Numbered from the stretch's first letter, positions 41,385 through 49,825 are shown. The stretch: 64,000 nucleotides of DNA from Haloactinopolyspora alba (GCF_003014555.1 NZ_PYGE01000013.1:62001-126000), one strand, 5' to 3'. The notes: generated from the letters alone by a model not told the origin. Made by a program: numbers and translations.

Positions 41385-43111
41385 CGTGGCGTCCCTTCGT
41401 CGGGTACCGCGGGTCGCAGCGCGTGGTCGTAGCCGGCACGGCCGACGCGGTCGTGGCCGAGGAGGAGGAAGAGCATGCTGCGCTCGTCGGTGTCGCCGAT
41501 GCCGAGCAGCTCGTCCACGGCGAGGTTGTCGATACCCAGGACCGCACCCACACCCAGGCCGCGGGCCGTGGCCGCCAGGTAGGTCGACTGCGCCGCCTGT
41601 CCGACCTCGATGCCGAGCATCCGGTAGCCGCGCGCGCCGTACGCCTCGACCAGCGGCCCGAGCCGGCCGGTGACCACCAGGACCGCGGCGACCTCGCCCA
41701 GGTTGTAGTTGGTCAGCGCGTAGTGCCGTTGCAGTGCGCCGACGTCGGCCCGCGGCCCGCCGACGAGCCGGTGCCCGGTGTAGGCGTAGGCGCGCTGTTC
41801 CAGCCCGTCGACGGCGCCGGCCAGCACCCACAGCCGGGTCCAGGGGTCACGGGGTGCGGGCGCGACATCGGTGCCGGATCGAGCCGTCTGGTCGACGGCG
41901 GAGAGCACCCAGCCCAGATCGTCCAGCGTGAGCGGCGGACGCGGCGCCAGCTGCCCGAAGCTCGACCGGCGCCGCAGCAGGCTGGTCCGCAGGTCGAGGT
42001 CGCCGGCAGCGGCGTGCGACGGGGGCAGTTCGACCACGTCGCCGTCCTCCTCGGCCGGTGCCGCCACCGAAGGCGCCGCCGACGACGGCGTGGGCGCCGG
42101 ACGCGGCTCGTCACCCACGAGCGCGGCCGCATGTACCTGGTCGACCAGGTCGAACGTCCGTGGTCGCGCGGATCGTTCCCACACCCGGTGGTGCTCGACG
42201 CCGGCCGGCCTCGGGCGCAGCGGTCCAGCGGTGCCGGACGGACGCGGAGGCCGCGTGTCCGGCGGTCCGCCCGGGCCCCGCGGGCCACGCTTGCCGAGCG
42301 GGAGCACCACGAACGGCGCCTCCGCATGGCCGTCCACGTCGAGCGCGGCCGCCACCGCGGCGTCGTCGAACCACAGCACCGGCTCGGCGGGAACGTCGTG
42401 CGCGCCGAGGACCAGCCGCCAGGACCCGAGTAGGGCGCCGACGTCCTGGGTGACGACGTGGTAGCAGAACGAGTTGTACTTGAACGCATTCTTCCAGAAC
42501 CGCAGCGTCGCCACCAGGTACAGGTCGGCGGCGACCCCGCAGGCCGCGGCGAGGTCGTGTCCGCGATCGGCCACGGTGAGCCGGTCGAGCCCGTGGTGGG
42601 CGGTGTCGTAGTGGTACACGCCGGTGGGCAACGGCGCATCCGGACCCGCGACGACGTAACTCTCGGCCGGATACATGCCGCCGCCGGACGCGGTCGGGCG
42701 CGCCCACACCGCGCCGTCGGAGCGCAGCTTGCGCCGGCTGTCCTCGTTCCAGTTCGGCTCGGTGCGCCGGTCGACCAGCCCGTAGCTCCCCAGCACCGAG
42801 GCCAGCACGCCGAGGCCGGGCATGGTGTGCACCGGTTCGGCGCCGGCCGCCTCGGCCGCGGCGCCGACGCCGACGTCCGGCATCGGCTCGAACGGCGCCG
42901 GCAGCGCCAGCTTGACCGTGTCGAGGTAGAGCTTGTGCCTCGACGGCTGGTCGGCCCAGTCGACCCGGTACCCGAGCGGCGGCAGCGGAACGCGCTGACG
43001 CTCGAACATCCGCCGCGCGTAGTCGAGCGCCACGTCACGGCCGGACGGCGGGCCCGGGGAGGCCGGGGCGAGTGGCGGTTCGACGGGGTGCGTCTCGGTC
43101 GGTGTGCTCAC
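41381..43111 (-). CDS. SagB-type (nitroreductase-fold) azoline dehydrogenase
   Basis: A 576-residue FMN-dependent dehydrogenase that oxidises azolines to azoles. Two nitroreductase-like halves are seen: an N-terminal half (KLRSDGAVWARPTASGGGMYPAESYVV; TGVYHYDTAHHGL; FKYNSFCYHVVTQDVGALLG) and a C-terminal half (LLRRRSSFGQLAPRPPLTLDDLGWVLSAV; YALTNYNLGEVAAVLVVTG; GYRMLGIEVGQAAQSTYLAATARGLG). The halves are joined by an Ala/Pro-rich linker. GTG 43111 has AAGGAG at 9 nt; GTG 43129 overlapping the YcaO stop is an alternative. Unlike LazF it carries no fused elimination domain. Confidence 0.92.
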   Translation of the reverse strand: MSTPTETHPVEPPLAPASPGPPSGRDVALDYARRMFERQRVPLPPLGYRVDWADQPSRHKLYLDTVKLALPAPFEPMPDVGVGAAAEAAGAEPVHTMPGLGVLASVLGSYGLVDRRTEPNWNEDSRRKLRSDGAVWARPTASGGGMYPAESYVVAGPDAPLPTGVYHYDTAHHGLDRLTVADRGHDLAAACGVAADLYLVATLRFWKNAFKYNSFCYHVVTQDVGALLGSWRLVLGAHDVPAEPVLWFDDAAVAAALDVDGHAEAPFVVLPLGKRGPRGPGGPPDTRPPRPSGTAGPLRPRPAGVEHHRVWERSARPRTFDLVDQVHAAALVGDEPRPAPTPSSAAPSVAAPAEEDGDVVELPPSHAAAGDLDLRTSLLRRRSSFGQLAPRPPLTLDDLGWVLSAVDQTARSGTDVAPAPRDPWTRLWVLAGAVDGLEQRAYAYTGHRLVGGPRADVGALQRHYALTNYNLGEVAAVLVVTGRLGPLVEAYGARGYRMLGIEVGQAAQSTYLAATARGLGVGAVLGIDNLAVDELLGIGDTDERSMLFLLLGHDRVGRAGYDHALRPAVPDEGTPR

Positions 43112-43125
43112 GTGGACGCGCTCCT

Positions 43126-45081
43126 TCACGGGAACGGGTGCGGGACGAGGTGCAGGTCGCCGGGGTCGAGCGGACGCGGCACGTGCCCGCCGCGGTAGGG
43201 CGCCCAGAGCGTGCGCGGCATCCGCAGCACGCGTTGCCGGTGCCAGCCGAAGTCGATCGGAATCAGCCCGGGCACGATCGTCGCCACGGTGGACAGGCCC
43301 AGCGCCTGCTGCTCGGGCGTGGTCTGGTCGACGACGACGGTGTCGTGGCCACGTTCGGCGAGCAGCGCGACGATCTCGTCCACCGGCTCGCGCAGGTCGG
43401 TCACCGGGGCCCGCGACGTGGTCCAGTCGGCGAACACGTCGGCGATCGGCGACCGGTGGTCCTGGCGCAGCCAGTGTTCGGCGTGCCGGGCCATCTCCGG
43501 CATGCCGAACAACAGCGCATGGTGCGCGAGCTCGGTGACGTGCCCGTAGTCGGTGACCATGAGTTCGTTGTGCTCGATGGACTCGCCGACCCGCTCGGGG
43601 AACCCGGTGACGTACGAGGCGACCTCGCACACCGCGGCGCGGACCGCGTCGTCCGGGTCGAGCGAGGCACCGCCGGCGAAGCACAGCGTGCCCGGCCCGC
43701 CGTCGCGACGGACCGCGACCGCGCCGACGGCCGGCACCGGCAGGTCGACGCGGATGTCGAAGCATCGCAGGTCGTACCCGAGCAGGTCGACGTGCGCCCG
43801 CATCTGTTGCACCAGCGGATGGTCGACGGTGTCGAGGTCGATCTCGGCCCGGGTCAGCCCGTCGTACCAGCTGATCAGGAACGCGTCGCGTTCGACGAGC
43901 TCGAGCAGGCCGTGCAGCACGGCCTCGGTGACCGAGCTGCCGGAGGCGCAGCCGTTGGAGCACTCCTGCACGGTGTTGCGGTGGTCCTCGCGGTGGTCGA
44001 GGTAGTAGGCGATCTGCTCGGGGACGAGCAGCGCGCGGCCGTCGCGCAGCGACCAGCCCCAGACCCAGGGGACGCTCGGATTCTCCGACCACGGCACGTA
44101 CTTCTCGGCGTGCCGGTCGTAGAAGTCCTGCGTGTACAGCCCGCACTGCTCCATCTCGACGTACGGAGCGTCCAGCTCGGTGACCGCCGCCCGGCGGGCG
44201 ACCTCGACGCGGCGCGGGCGCTGACCGGCGTCGCGCTCGAGACCCTCGAGGGCGCCGAGCAGCTCGCTGCGCTGGTAGCTCTCGGCGTGCCCGCTCCACC
44301 ACATCTCGTGCAGGCCGTACTTGCTGCGGACCTCGAAATGCCCGCTGACCGGCGCCGTCGCGGTGGCATGGTAGGCGCGGATGCCGGGTCCGCCGAGCAT
44401 CCCGCACACCGGGTTGGCGAGCGCGTCCATGGGCAGCCCGAGGTCCTCGGGCCGGCCGCTGCGGGTGGCGCCGGGACGCAGGGCGGGCACCGATCGCAGG
44501 TGGATCTCGGCGCCGGAGCTGGTGTCGGCGACGGGCGCGGCGCAGGCGTCGCACGACGAGTCGCGGAGCAGGCCGTACCGGCGCACCGATGCCGTGCGGG
44601 TGTCGATCTCCCACACCGGGTGGCCCGGCTCGCCCGCCGGAGGCGTGGCGGCGGCCTCGACCAGCACCGCGGCCACGGCGACGACGTGTGGCGGCACCGC
44701 GCCGGGCTCGCCCGGCAGGACGCCGTGCGGCTCGTCGACGATCCGGCGTTCGATCATCGGGCGGCACACCGTCCAGCGGCGGTCGAGGCAGCGCGGGCAC
44801 GGACCGCCTCCACCGGGAGTGGCGGCGACGATCACGGCGGAGCCGTAGCGGCGCAGGCTCACCGTGGCGGTCGACGGCGACCGGTCGACGGGAACGGTCA
44901 CCCGGTGCTCGTGCCCGGGTACTCCGAGGACGGCGACGTCGATGGCGGGGCACCGTGCGGCGAGCTCCGCCGGAAGCAGGTCGGCGACCTGCCGTCCGAA
45001 CGCGGCGGTCGAGGTGGCGGTGTCGCCGGCGGCATCCGTTGCGGGCCGGTGTGCGTCGCGGTCGTCCTGCAGCGTGGTCAC
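43126..45081 (-). CDS. YcaO-domain TOMM cyclodehydratase
   Basis: A 651-residue azoline-forming enzyme. The N-terminal ~190 residues hold two CxxC pairs (Cys95/98 in GPCPRC and Cys177/180 in SSCDAC), a likely zinc site. The YcaO kinase domain follows: YGLHEMWWSGHAESYQRSELLGALEGLER, SNGCASGSSVTEAVLHGLLELVERDAF, and ends in HPFP, consistent with the proline-rich YcaO C-terminus. It phosphorylates the backbone amide and cyclises Cys/Ser/Thr. GTG 45081 lies about 10 nt after GAGGAGAGG. It is the first enzyme gene after the precursor genes and the hairpin at 45138-45174. Confidence 0.95.
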   Translation of the reverse strand: MTTLQDDRDAHRPATDAAGDTATSTAAFGRQVADLLPAELAARCPAIDVAVLGVPGHEHRVTVPVDRSPSTATVSLRRYGSAVIVAATPGGGGPCPRCLDRRWTVCRPMIERRIVDEPHGVLPGEPGAVPPHVVAVAAVLVEAAATPPAGEPGHPVWEIDTRTASVRRYGLLRDSSCDACAAPVADTSSGAEIHLRSVPALRPGATRSGRPEDLGLPMDALANPVCGMLGGPGIRAYHATATAPVSGHFEVRSKYGLHEMWWSGHAESYQRSELLGALEGLERDAGQRPRRVEVARRAAVTELDAPYVEMEQCGLYTQDFYDRHAEKYVPWSENPSVPWVWGWSLRDGRALLVPEQIAYYLDHREDHRNTVQECSNGCASGSSVTEAVLHGLLELVERDAFLISWYDGLTRAEIDLDTVDHPLVQQMRAHVDLLGYDLRCFDIRVDLPVPAVGAVAVRRDGGPGTLCFAGGASLDPDDAVRAAVCEVASYVTGFPERVGESIEHNELMVTDYGHVTELAHHALLFGMPEMARHAEHWLRQDHRSPIADVFADWTTSRAPVTDLREPVDEIVALLAERGHDTVVVDQTTPEQQALGLSTVATIVPGLIPIDFGWHRQRVLRMPRTLWAPYRGGHVPRPLDPGDLHLVPHPFP

Positions 45082-45137
45082 GGATTCAGCACCTCTCCTC
45101 GGGCGCGGCGGGGCAGAGCGCGAGACGTAGGGTCGAA

Positions 45138-45174
45138 GGGTGCTGCGGGCCAGTCCGAGTGGCCCGCAGCACCC
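45138..45174 (-). terminator. 15-bp hairpin between precursor and enzyme genes
   Basis: GGGTGCTGCGGGCCA (45138-45152) pairs perfectly with 45160-45174 around a 7-nt loop, 14 nt after the stop of the last precursor. No clear U-run follows, so it is likely an attenuator or mRNA stabiliser rather than a full stop. Confidence 0.8.
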
Positions 45175-45187
45175 GATCCAGGTGTGC

Positions 45188-45373
45188 TCAGCCGCAGCTG
45201 GACGTGCTCGTGCTGCACGAGCAGCAGCTGGACGTGCTGCAGGAACTGCAACTCGAGCAGCTACAGGACGAGCTGCTGGCCGCCATGTCGGCGGACGGGT
45301 CGGTGATCTCGTCCACCTCGAACGTGACCGCCTCGAGCTCGAGCAGCTCCATGCCGAGTGTCGTGTGCGCCAT
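45188..45373 (-). CDS. RiPP precursor peptide 1 (thiazolylpeptide/TOMM type)
   Basis: A 61-residue precursor. The leader (about 32 residues) has MELLELEAVTFEVDEITD, matching the leader of actinobacterial thiazolyl-peptide precursors. The core is 29 residues of Ser, Cys and Thr ending in Gly, with 8 Cys; it starts SSSSCSC and contains the SSCSSCSTSSCC block shared by all three precursors. ATG 45373 has AAAGGAG 6 nt upstream. Unlike the other two it lacks the GW before the core. Confidence 0.93.
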   Translation of the reverse strand: MAHTTLGMELLELEAVTFEVDEITDPSADMAASSSSCSCSSCSSCSTSSCCSCSTSTSSCG

Positions 45374-45429
45374 GGTTCACTCCTTTCTCCGGATCGATCG
45401 ATACTGGTGGGCCGGTAGCGCCGGGCGGG

Positions 45430-45612
45430 TCAGCCGCCGCCGCAACCGGTGCTGGTGCTGGTCGAGCAGCAGCTGGACGTGCTGCACGAGCTGCAGCTCG
45501 AGCAGCTGCAGGACGAGCTGCACCAACCTGCGGCGTCCTGACCGATGTCCGTGATGTCCTCGATCTCGAACGTGGCCGTCTCGAGGACGAGCAGCTCTTC
45601 ACGAAGCGCCAT
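45430..45612 (-). CDS. RiPP precursor peptide 2 (thiazolylpeptide/TOMM type)
   Basis: A 60-residue precursor from ATG 45612 (MALREELLVLETATFEIEDI); a GTG at 45621 would add three residues, but AAGGGGG lies 8 nt before the ATG. The leader ends DIGQDAAGW and the core begins CSSSCSC, holds the shared SSCSSCSTSSCC block and 8 Cys, and ends in GCGGG. All core residues are Cys, Ser, Thr or Gly. Confidence 0.93.
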   Translation of the reverse strand: MALREELLVLETATFEIEDITDIGQDAAGWCSSSCSCSSCSSCSTSSCCSTSTSTGCGGG

Positions 45613-45679
45613 GTCGTTCACCCCCTTCCCTGCGGGTGCCTTTCACCGCCCGGGCCGGCGGTGAGGTCGCGGAGCCTCG

Positions 45680-45865
45680 TCAGCTGGTGCTGCTGCAGCT
45701 GCAGCTCGAGCAGCCGCAGCAGCTCGACGTGCTGCACGAGGAGCAGCTCGACGTGCTCGTGCTGGAGCTGCACCAGCCGGCGGCGTCCTGGCCGACGTCA
45801 GCGATCTCCTCGACTTCGAAGGTCACGGTCTCGAGAGCCAGCAGCTCGGTCGTCAGGTCGGTCAC
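45680..45865 (-). CDS. RiPP precursor peptide 3 (thiazolylpeptide/TOMM type)
   Basis: A 61-residue precursor starting at GTG 45865, with GAGGAGG 5 nt upstream; the frame stays open upstream but is not coding there. The leader is TELLALETVTFEVEEIADVGQDAAGW-like (acidic, hydrophobic LE.xTFE motif). The core begins CSSSTSTSSC, contains SSCSSCSTSSCC and ends SSTS, with 8 Cys. It differs from the others in replacing early Cys by Thr/Ser and placing more Cys near the C-terminus. Confidence 0.92.
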   Translation of the reverse strand: MTDLTTELLALETVTFEVEEIADVGQDAAGWCSSSTSTSSCSSCSTSSCCGCSSCSCSSTS

Positions 45866-45880
45866 GGTGCCTCCTCGGGG

Positions 45881-45960
45881 CGGGTGGGCTGGCGGAACGG
45901 CTCCGGGCGGGTGGGCTAGCGGAACAGCTCCGGGCGGGTGGGCTGGCGGAACAGCAGGAC
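45881..45960. repeat. 27-bp tandem repeat, about three units
   Basis: Units begin at 45881, 45908 and 45935 and differ by one to a few bases. They cover the 3' end of the leader-binding protein gene and the spacer before precursor 3. The stop codon of the upstream gene lies inside the middle unit. Confidence 0.85.
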
Positions 45961-48006
45961 GCGGACGATGCGGGTGACGCCCGCGAGGTCCGGGGTGCCC
46001 AGGTCGACGGCCGCTGCGCCGCGGCCGTCCGCGTGCAGCCGGGCCACGACGGTCTCGGCGTCCGCCTCGTGGTGCAGCCACGAGGGGTCGGTGACCGGCG
46101 GGCCTACGGCGGCGTGGTCCAGCACGTCGGTGCTGCCCGGCCGAGGTTCGCCGGCGGCCAGGGCGGTGCCGGCGATCTGCCGGGGCCCGACGACGCGCAG
46201 CAGCGCGCTCAGCGCGGCCCGGGTCCACGACGTCCCCGGGGCGGCCGTGATCCGCTCGCCGGCGCCGTCGACGACCCGTACCACCGCCATCGGCACCGGG
46301 CCGGTGGCGGCGTGCAGCGCGATCCTGCCGCCGGCGTCCTCGATCTCGCGGATCAGCATGGCGAGGTGACCGGACCGGTCGGTGCCGTCGTCGGCCAGGT
46401 CGGCGGGGACCGGGTGCACCGCGTGCTCGCCGCGGGCGAGTGCGGTGACGGCGGCCGCTCCTGCCGCGTCGACGAGTGCGCGCAGGCTCGCCTGCTCGAG
46501 CGACTCGGCCGCGGCGATGCCCACCCGGTCCGGCTCGAAGCAGGCGGCGGCGCGGTCCCACGGCCCGGCGAGCGCGGCCGCGCGGTCGACGGCGAGGGCG
46601 CGCCCGGTCGCGAGTTCGGTCGCCGCCACCGGTGCGGCGTCGGAGGGAGGCACGCCCAGCCAGGTGTCGAGCCGGTCGTGGCTCACCCGCTCCGCCTCCG
46701 GGCTCGGCGCGGGCAGCAGCGAACAGCGCCGGTGCGTGACCAGCGCGTACCGGGCGGCGGCGGTCTCGAGCGCTTCGAGGCGCGCTTCGAGGACGTTGCG
46801 CGCCCCGAACGCGACCACCGGTTCCGCGTCGGCGGCCGGGGCGATCAGCCCGGCGACCTTCACCGGGATCTGCACGATCGCATCGTCGTCGAACCTCCGG
46901 AAGATGCCGACGGTGTCGGCGACGACGGACTCGAACCGGGTGTAGGCGCGCTCGACGGCCTCCTCGTCGCCCTCGTCCTCGTCGGCGGCGGAATCCGTGC
47001 TGACGGCGCCGGCGGCCGGTCCGCGCGGCACCGCGCTAGCCGGACCGCCCGGGGCGTCCGCAGCCGGATGGGCGACGAGACGCTCGTTGCTGACGGTGAG
47101 CCGGTGCGGGTCGACGAGCACGACGGAGCCGTCGATGTCACTGCTGATGGTGCCGGTGAGGGACTTGAAGATCTCGAACCCGGCCATGCTGACGGCCATC
47201 GATGCGGCGGTTCCCGGCAGCACCGGCCGCGGTGGCACGGACGCGGCGCCGGCCGTCGCGGCCCGCCACACGTCGGCGCCTCCGTCGATCTCGTTGTCGC
47301 TGATGCGGAGCATGGCCGTGAGCACGTCGGTGCCGCCGGCCTCGCGCGGGCCGAGCACCAGCAGGTCGCCGACGCGCGTGAGCGGAACGAACGAGACGCC
47401 GGCGGAGCGGCACGCGTCCGCGACGGCGAACAGGTCGGCGCCCGGGCCCCTCACCGCGACGAAGCACACCAGGTCGAGGCCCGCGTCGAGGTCGCCGCGC
47501 ACGGCCGCCGCCGACCCCGCACGGACGAACCCGTCGCCACTGCCGACGCCGTTCGCGCTCAGCCCGGCCGCCAGCGCGGCGCCGGCCGTTTCGTCGTCGG
47601 CGAGCACCGCGACCCGCGCCGACGCCGCGCGCCGGAACCCGTCGCCGTCGTCGCCGTGGTGGTCGAGCAGCGCGAGCTGGCTGCCGAAGCGGGCGCGGAC
47701 GTCGTCGTCGTACTCCGCCTGCAGGTCCGGGCCGTCGACCACGACGCCCCTGCTCGCCAGCGTCCCCACCAGCGAACGCACCGCGTCGGCGTGCCCGTCG
47801 GGCAGGCCGGACAGCAGCTCGGACAGCGGCGTGGATCCGTCGAGGTGCGGCAGCAGCGCCGTCAGGTAGCGGTAGGCGCTCGCCCCGCGGATGACGAAGG
47901 CGTCGTCGTGCCCGCGGACGTAGACGCCTTCGAGCGTCTCGAGGAAGGCCACGTCGCGTCGCATGCGCGGCCGGACGAGCTCGGGCGTGTCGGTCGTCAA
48001 CGTCAC
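45916..48006 (-). CDS. TOMM leader peptide-binding (E1-like/Ocin-ThiF) protein
   Basis: A 696-residue partner of the YcaO enzyme. The N-terminal winged-helix RRE (RRDVAFLETLEGVYVRGHDDAFVIRGASAYRYLTALLPHLDG; HADAVRSLVGTLASRGVVVDG) binds precursor leaders. A degenerate ThiF/E1-like domain follows (VAVLADDETAGAALAAGLSANGVG; LVCFVAVRGPGADLFAVADACRSAGVSFVPL), then a long C-terminal region. GTG 48006 is listed, but TTG 48000 is better spaced from GAGGAG (5 nt). The C-terminus FRQPTRPELFR lies in the 27-bp tandem repeats. Confidence 0.9.
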   Translation of the reverse strand: MTLTTDTPELVRPRMRRDVAFLETLEGVYVRGHDDAFVIRGASAYRYLTALLPHLDGSTPLSELLSGLPDGHADAVRSLVGTLASRGVVVDGPDLQAEYDDDVRARFGSQLALLDHHGDDGDGFRRAASARVAVLADDETAGAALAAGLSANGVGSGDGFVRAGSAAAVRGDLDAGLDLVCFVAVRGPGADLFAVADACRSAGVSFVPLTRVGDLLVLGPREAGGTDVLTAMLRISDNEIDGGADVWRAATAGAASVPPRPVLPGTAASMAVSMAGFEIFKSLTGTISSDIDGSVVLVDPHRLTVSNERLVAHPAADAPGGPASAVPRGPAAGAVSTDSAADEDEGDEEAVERAYTRFESVVADTVGIFRRFDDDAIVQIPVKVAGLIAPAADAEPVVAFGARNVLEARLEALETAAARYALVTHRRCSLLPAPSPEAERVSHDRLDTWLGVPPSDAAPVAATELATGRALAVDRAAALAGPWDRAAACFEPDRVGIAAAESLEQASLRALVDAAGAAAVTALARGEHAVHPVPADLADDGTDRSGHLAMLIREIEDAGGRIALHAATGPVPMAVVRVVDGAGERITAAPGTSWTRAALSALLRVVGPRQIAGTALAAGEPRPGSTDVLDHAAVGPPVTDPSWLHHEADAETVVARLHADGRGAAAVDLGTPDLAGVTRIVRVLLFRQPTRPELFR

Positions 48007-48032
48007 TCCTCGGGTCGGTTCGGCTCGGGGAC

Positions 48033-48869
48033 TCAGGTGATGTCGCGGCGGCGGACGAGGGCCACGGCCAGGACGGTGCTCGCGACCAGGTAGACGGCCA
48101 GTACGGCGCACGCCGCCGCCGGGGTCAGGTGGTCGACGACGCCGGGTGTGCCGCCGTCGCCCTGGGTCGGTGCGCCGAGGCCCGCGACGAGCGAGCCGCT
48201 GGCCGTTCCCAGCAGCACCGCCCGGACCGGCTCCAGCGCCCCGATGACGCCGGCCAGCCCGGCGATCGCGTTCTCGAGGCCGAGCGTCCAGACCAGCCCG
48301 ACCGCCAGCGCCACGCTGGTGCCGCGGAACAGGACGCCCAGGGCGGCACCGACGCTCATCCAGGTCGCCGAGATCAGTACCGCGCCGCCCAGTGACGCAA
48401 GCATCTCGACCGGGGCGGGCCAGTTCAGCGGCTCACCCTCGACGGAGGCGATGACCGCGGACGCGACGGCCGAGGTCACGGCGGCGGCCACCGCGATCGC
48501 GATGACGGCCAGCACACCTGCTGCGATCTTGGCGAGCACGACCTGCGCCCGGCCGGGCCCCTGCGACAGCCGCGCCGTCCACGTTCCCCACCGGTACTCC
48601 GGCCCGGTGACCAGCACCCCGAGGATCAGCATGATCGCTCCGCCGAACATCGGGTAGCTGCTGACGGAGGTGCTGTCGACGGCGGCGGGCACGAGCGTCT
48701 CGAGCAGGTCGGCGCGGTCGGCGGTCGCATCGGGGTCGAGCGTGCTGTAGACGATGTAGGGCACGCCGAAGGCGAAGGCCAGGACCAGGGCGATCCAACT
48801 GCCGCCGACGACGAGCGGCGCGAGCCGGTGCCGCAGCAGCAGCGTCTCCGCGTTCAGCGCGGCGATCAT
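48033..48869 (-). CDS. ABC transporter permease (ABC-2 type)
   Basis: A 278-residue membrane protein with about six helices. Segments such as LAPLVVGGSWIALVLAFAFGVPYIVYSTLDPDATA, ILGVLVTGPEYRWGTWTARLSQGPGRAQVVLAKIAAGVLAVIAIAVAAAVT and a C-terminal LTPAAACAVLAVYLVASTVLAVALV fit ABC-2 permeases. It overlaps the ATPase gene by 4 nt. The pair probably exports the mature peptide or gives self-immunity. Confidence 0.92.
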   Translation of the reverse strand: MIAALNAETLLLRHRLAPLVVGGSWIALVLAFAFGVPYIVYSTLDPDATADRADLLETLVPAAVDSTSVSSYPMFGGAIMLILGVLVTGPEYRWGTWTARLSQGPGRAQVVLAKIAAGVLAVIAIAVAAAVTSAVASAVIASVEGEPLNWPAPVEMLASLGGAVLISATWMSVGAALGVLFRGTSVALAVGLVWTLGLENAIAGLAGVIGALEPVRAVLLGTASGSLVAGLGAPTQGDGGTPGVVDHLTPAAACAVLAVYLVASTVLAVALVRRRDIT

Positions 48870-49825
48870 GACCGCACCTCCGCCGCATCGTGCCGGGTGA
48901 GCTCGAAGAACACGTCCTCCAGCGACTGGCGTTCGTGCCGGACCTCGTGCACGTCGACACCGCCCTCGACCAGCGCGCGAACCAATGCCGGAACGTCGCC
49001 GGGGTCGACGTGCAGGCGCAGCGTGGCGTCGTCGCTCTCGGGCACCGTGGCCTCGCCGAACCGGGAGCGGGCGATGGTGCGCGCCGGCGCGGGCGGATCC
49101 GCCCGGAGTTCGACGGTGAGCGCGCCCGGCCCGGCGCGGAGGTTCTCGACCGTGTCGTCGGCGATCGTCCTGCCCCGGTCGAGGACGACGACACGCTCGC
49201 AGATCTGCTGGACCTCGCCGAGGATGTGCGAGGAGAGCAGCACGGTGGTGCCGTCGGTGCCGAGGTTGCGCACCAGTTCGCGCATCTGCACCACGCCGTC
49301 GGGGTCGAGCCCGTTGGTGGGCTCGTCCAGGACGAGCAACGGGGGCCGGCCGAGCAGCGCCGCCGCCACGCCGAGGCGCTGGCCCATGCCGAGCGAGTAG
49401 CCGCCGTAGCGATCGTCGGCCCGCCCGTCGAGTTGGACGATCTCGAGAACCCGCTGGACCTCGCTGTCGGGCAGGCCACGCGCACGGGCCAGCACCCGGA
49501 GGTTGGTGCGCCCGGACAGGTGCGGGACGAAGGCGGGGGTCTCGATCAACGCGCCGATGCCGCGCAGGGCCTCCGGCGCGCCCGGGTGGCGGCCGGACAC
49601 CCGCACGGTGCCGGTGTCGGCGTGCACGAGCCCCAGCAGAATGCGCAGCAAGGTCGTCTTGCCGGCGCCGTTCGGCCCCAGGACGCCGTAGACCTGGCCA
49701 CGCTGCACCCGGAGGTCCACGTCGCTCAGCGCAGGCAGGGTGCCGAACGATTTCGACACGCCGGCGACGTGGACGGCGGGAGTGTCTGGCGGGGAGGGCG
49801 CGAGGGCGCCGACGTCAATGCTCAC
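48866..49825 (-). CDS. ABC transporter ATP-binding protein
   Basis: A 319-residue ATPase. Walker A GPNGAGKTTLL, Q-loop region GALIETPAFVPHLSG, signature SLGMGQRLGVAAALLG (SLGMG replaces LSGGQ, as in drug/bacteriocin exporters), Walker B LLVLDEPTNGLDPDG and switch His in LLSSHILGEV. The C-terminal ~90 residues are the DrrA-like regulatory extension. It is the first gene of the RiPP operon and likely powers export/immunity with the permease. Confidence 0.95.
   Translation of the reverse strand: MSIDVGALAPSPPDTPAVHVAGVSKSFGTLPALSDVDLRVQRGQVYGVLGPNGAGKTTLLRILLGLVHADTGTVRVSGRHPGAPEALRGIGALIETPAFVPHLSGRTNLRVLARARGLPDSEVQRVLEIVQLDGRADDRYGGYSLGMGQRLGVAAALLGRPPLLVLDEPTNGLDPDGVVQMRELVRNLGTDGTTVLLSSHILGEVQQICERVVVLDRGRTIADDTVENLRAGPGALTVELRADPPAPARTIARSRFGEATVPESDDATLRLHVDPGDVPALVRALVEGGVDVHEVRHERQSLEDVFFELTRHDAAEVRS

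Noticed and set aside
43112..44953. N-terminal extension of the SagB dehydrogenase frame
   Set aside because: It overlaps the YcaO gene entirely and shows no family features; GTG 43111 has a good SD.
45188..45960. The Cys/Ser-rich low-complexity DNA as a CRISPR or satellite repeat
   Set aside because: Units are not regular spacers and repeats; the pattern follows from TGC/AGC codons of the precursor cores.
45866..46561. Upstream extension of the precursor 3 frame (293 codons in all)
   Set aside because: It lies inside the leader-binding gene in another frame and has Arg-rich shadow composition; a good SD and GTG mark the true start at 45865.
45358..48093. A 911-codon plus-strand open frame across the precursor region and leader-binding gene
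   Set aside because: It is the antisense shadow of high-GC minus-strand genes; its residues are Arg/Gly/Val-biased, it has no domain, and the minus strand encodes clear RiPP proteins.
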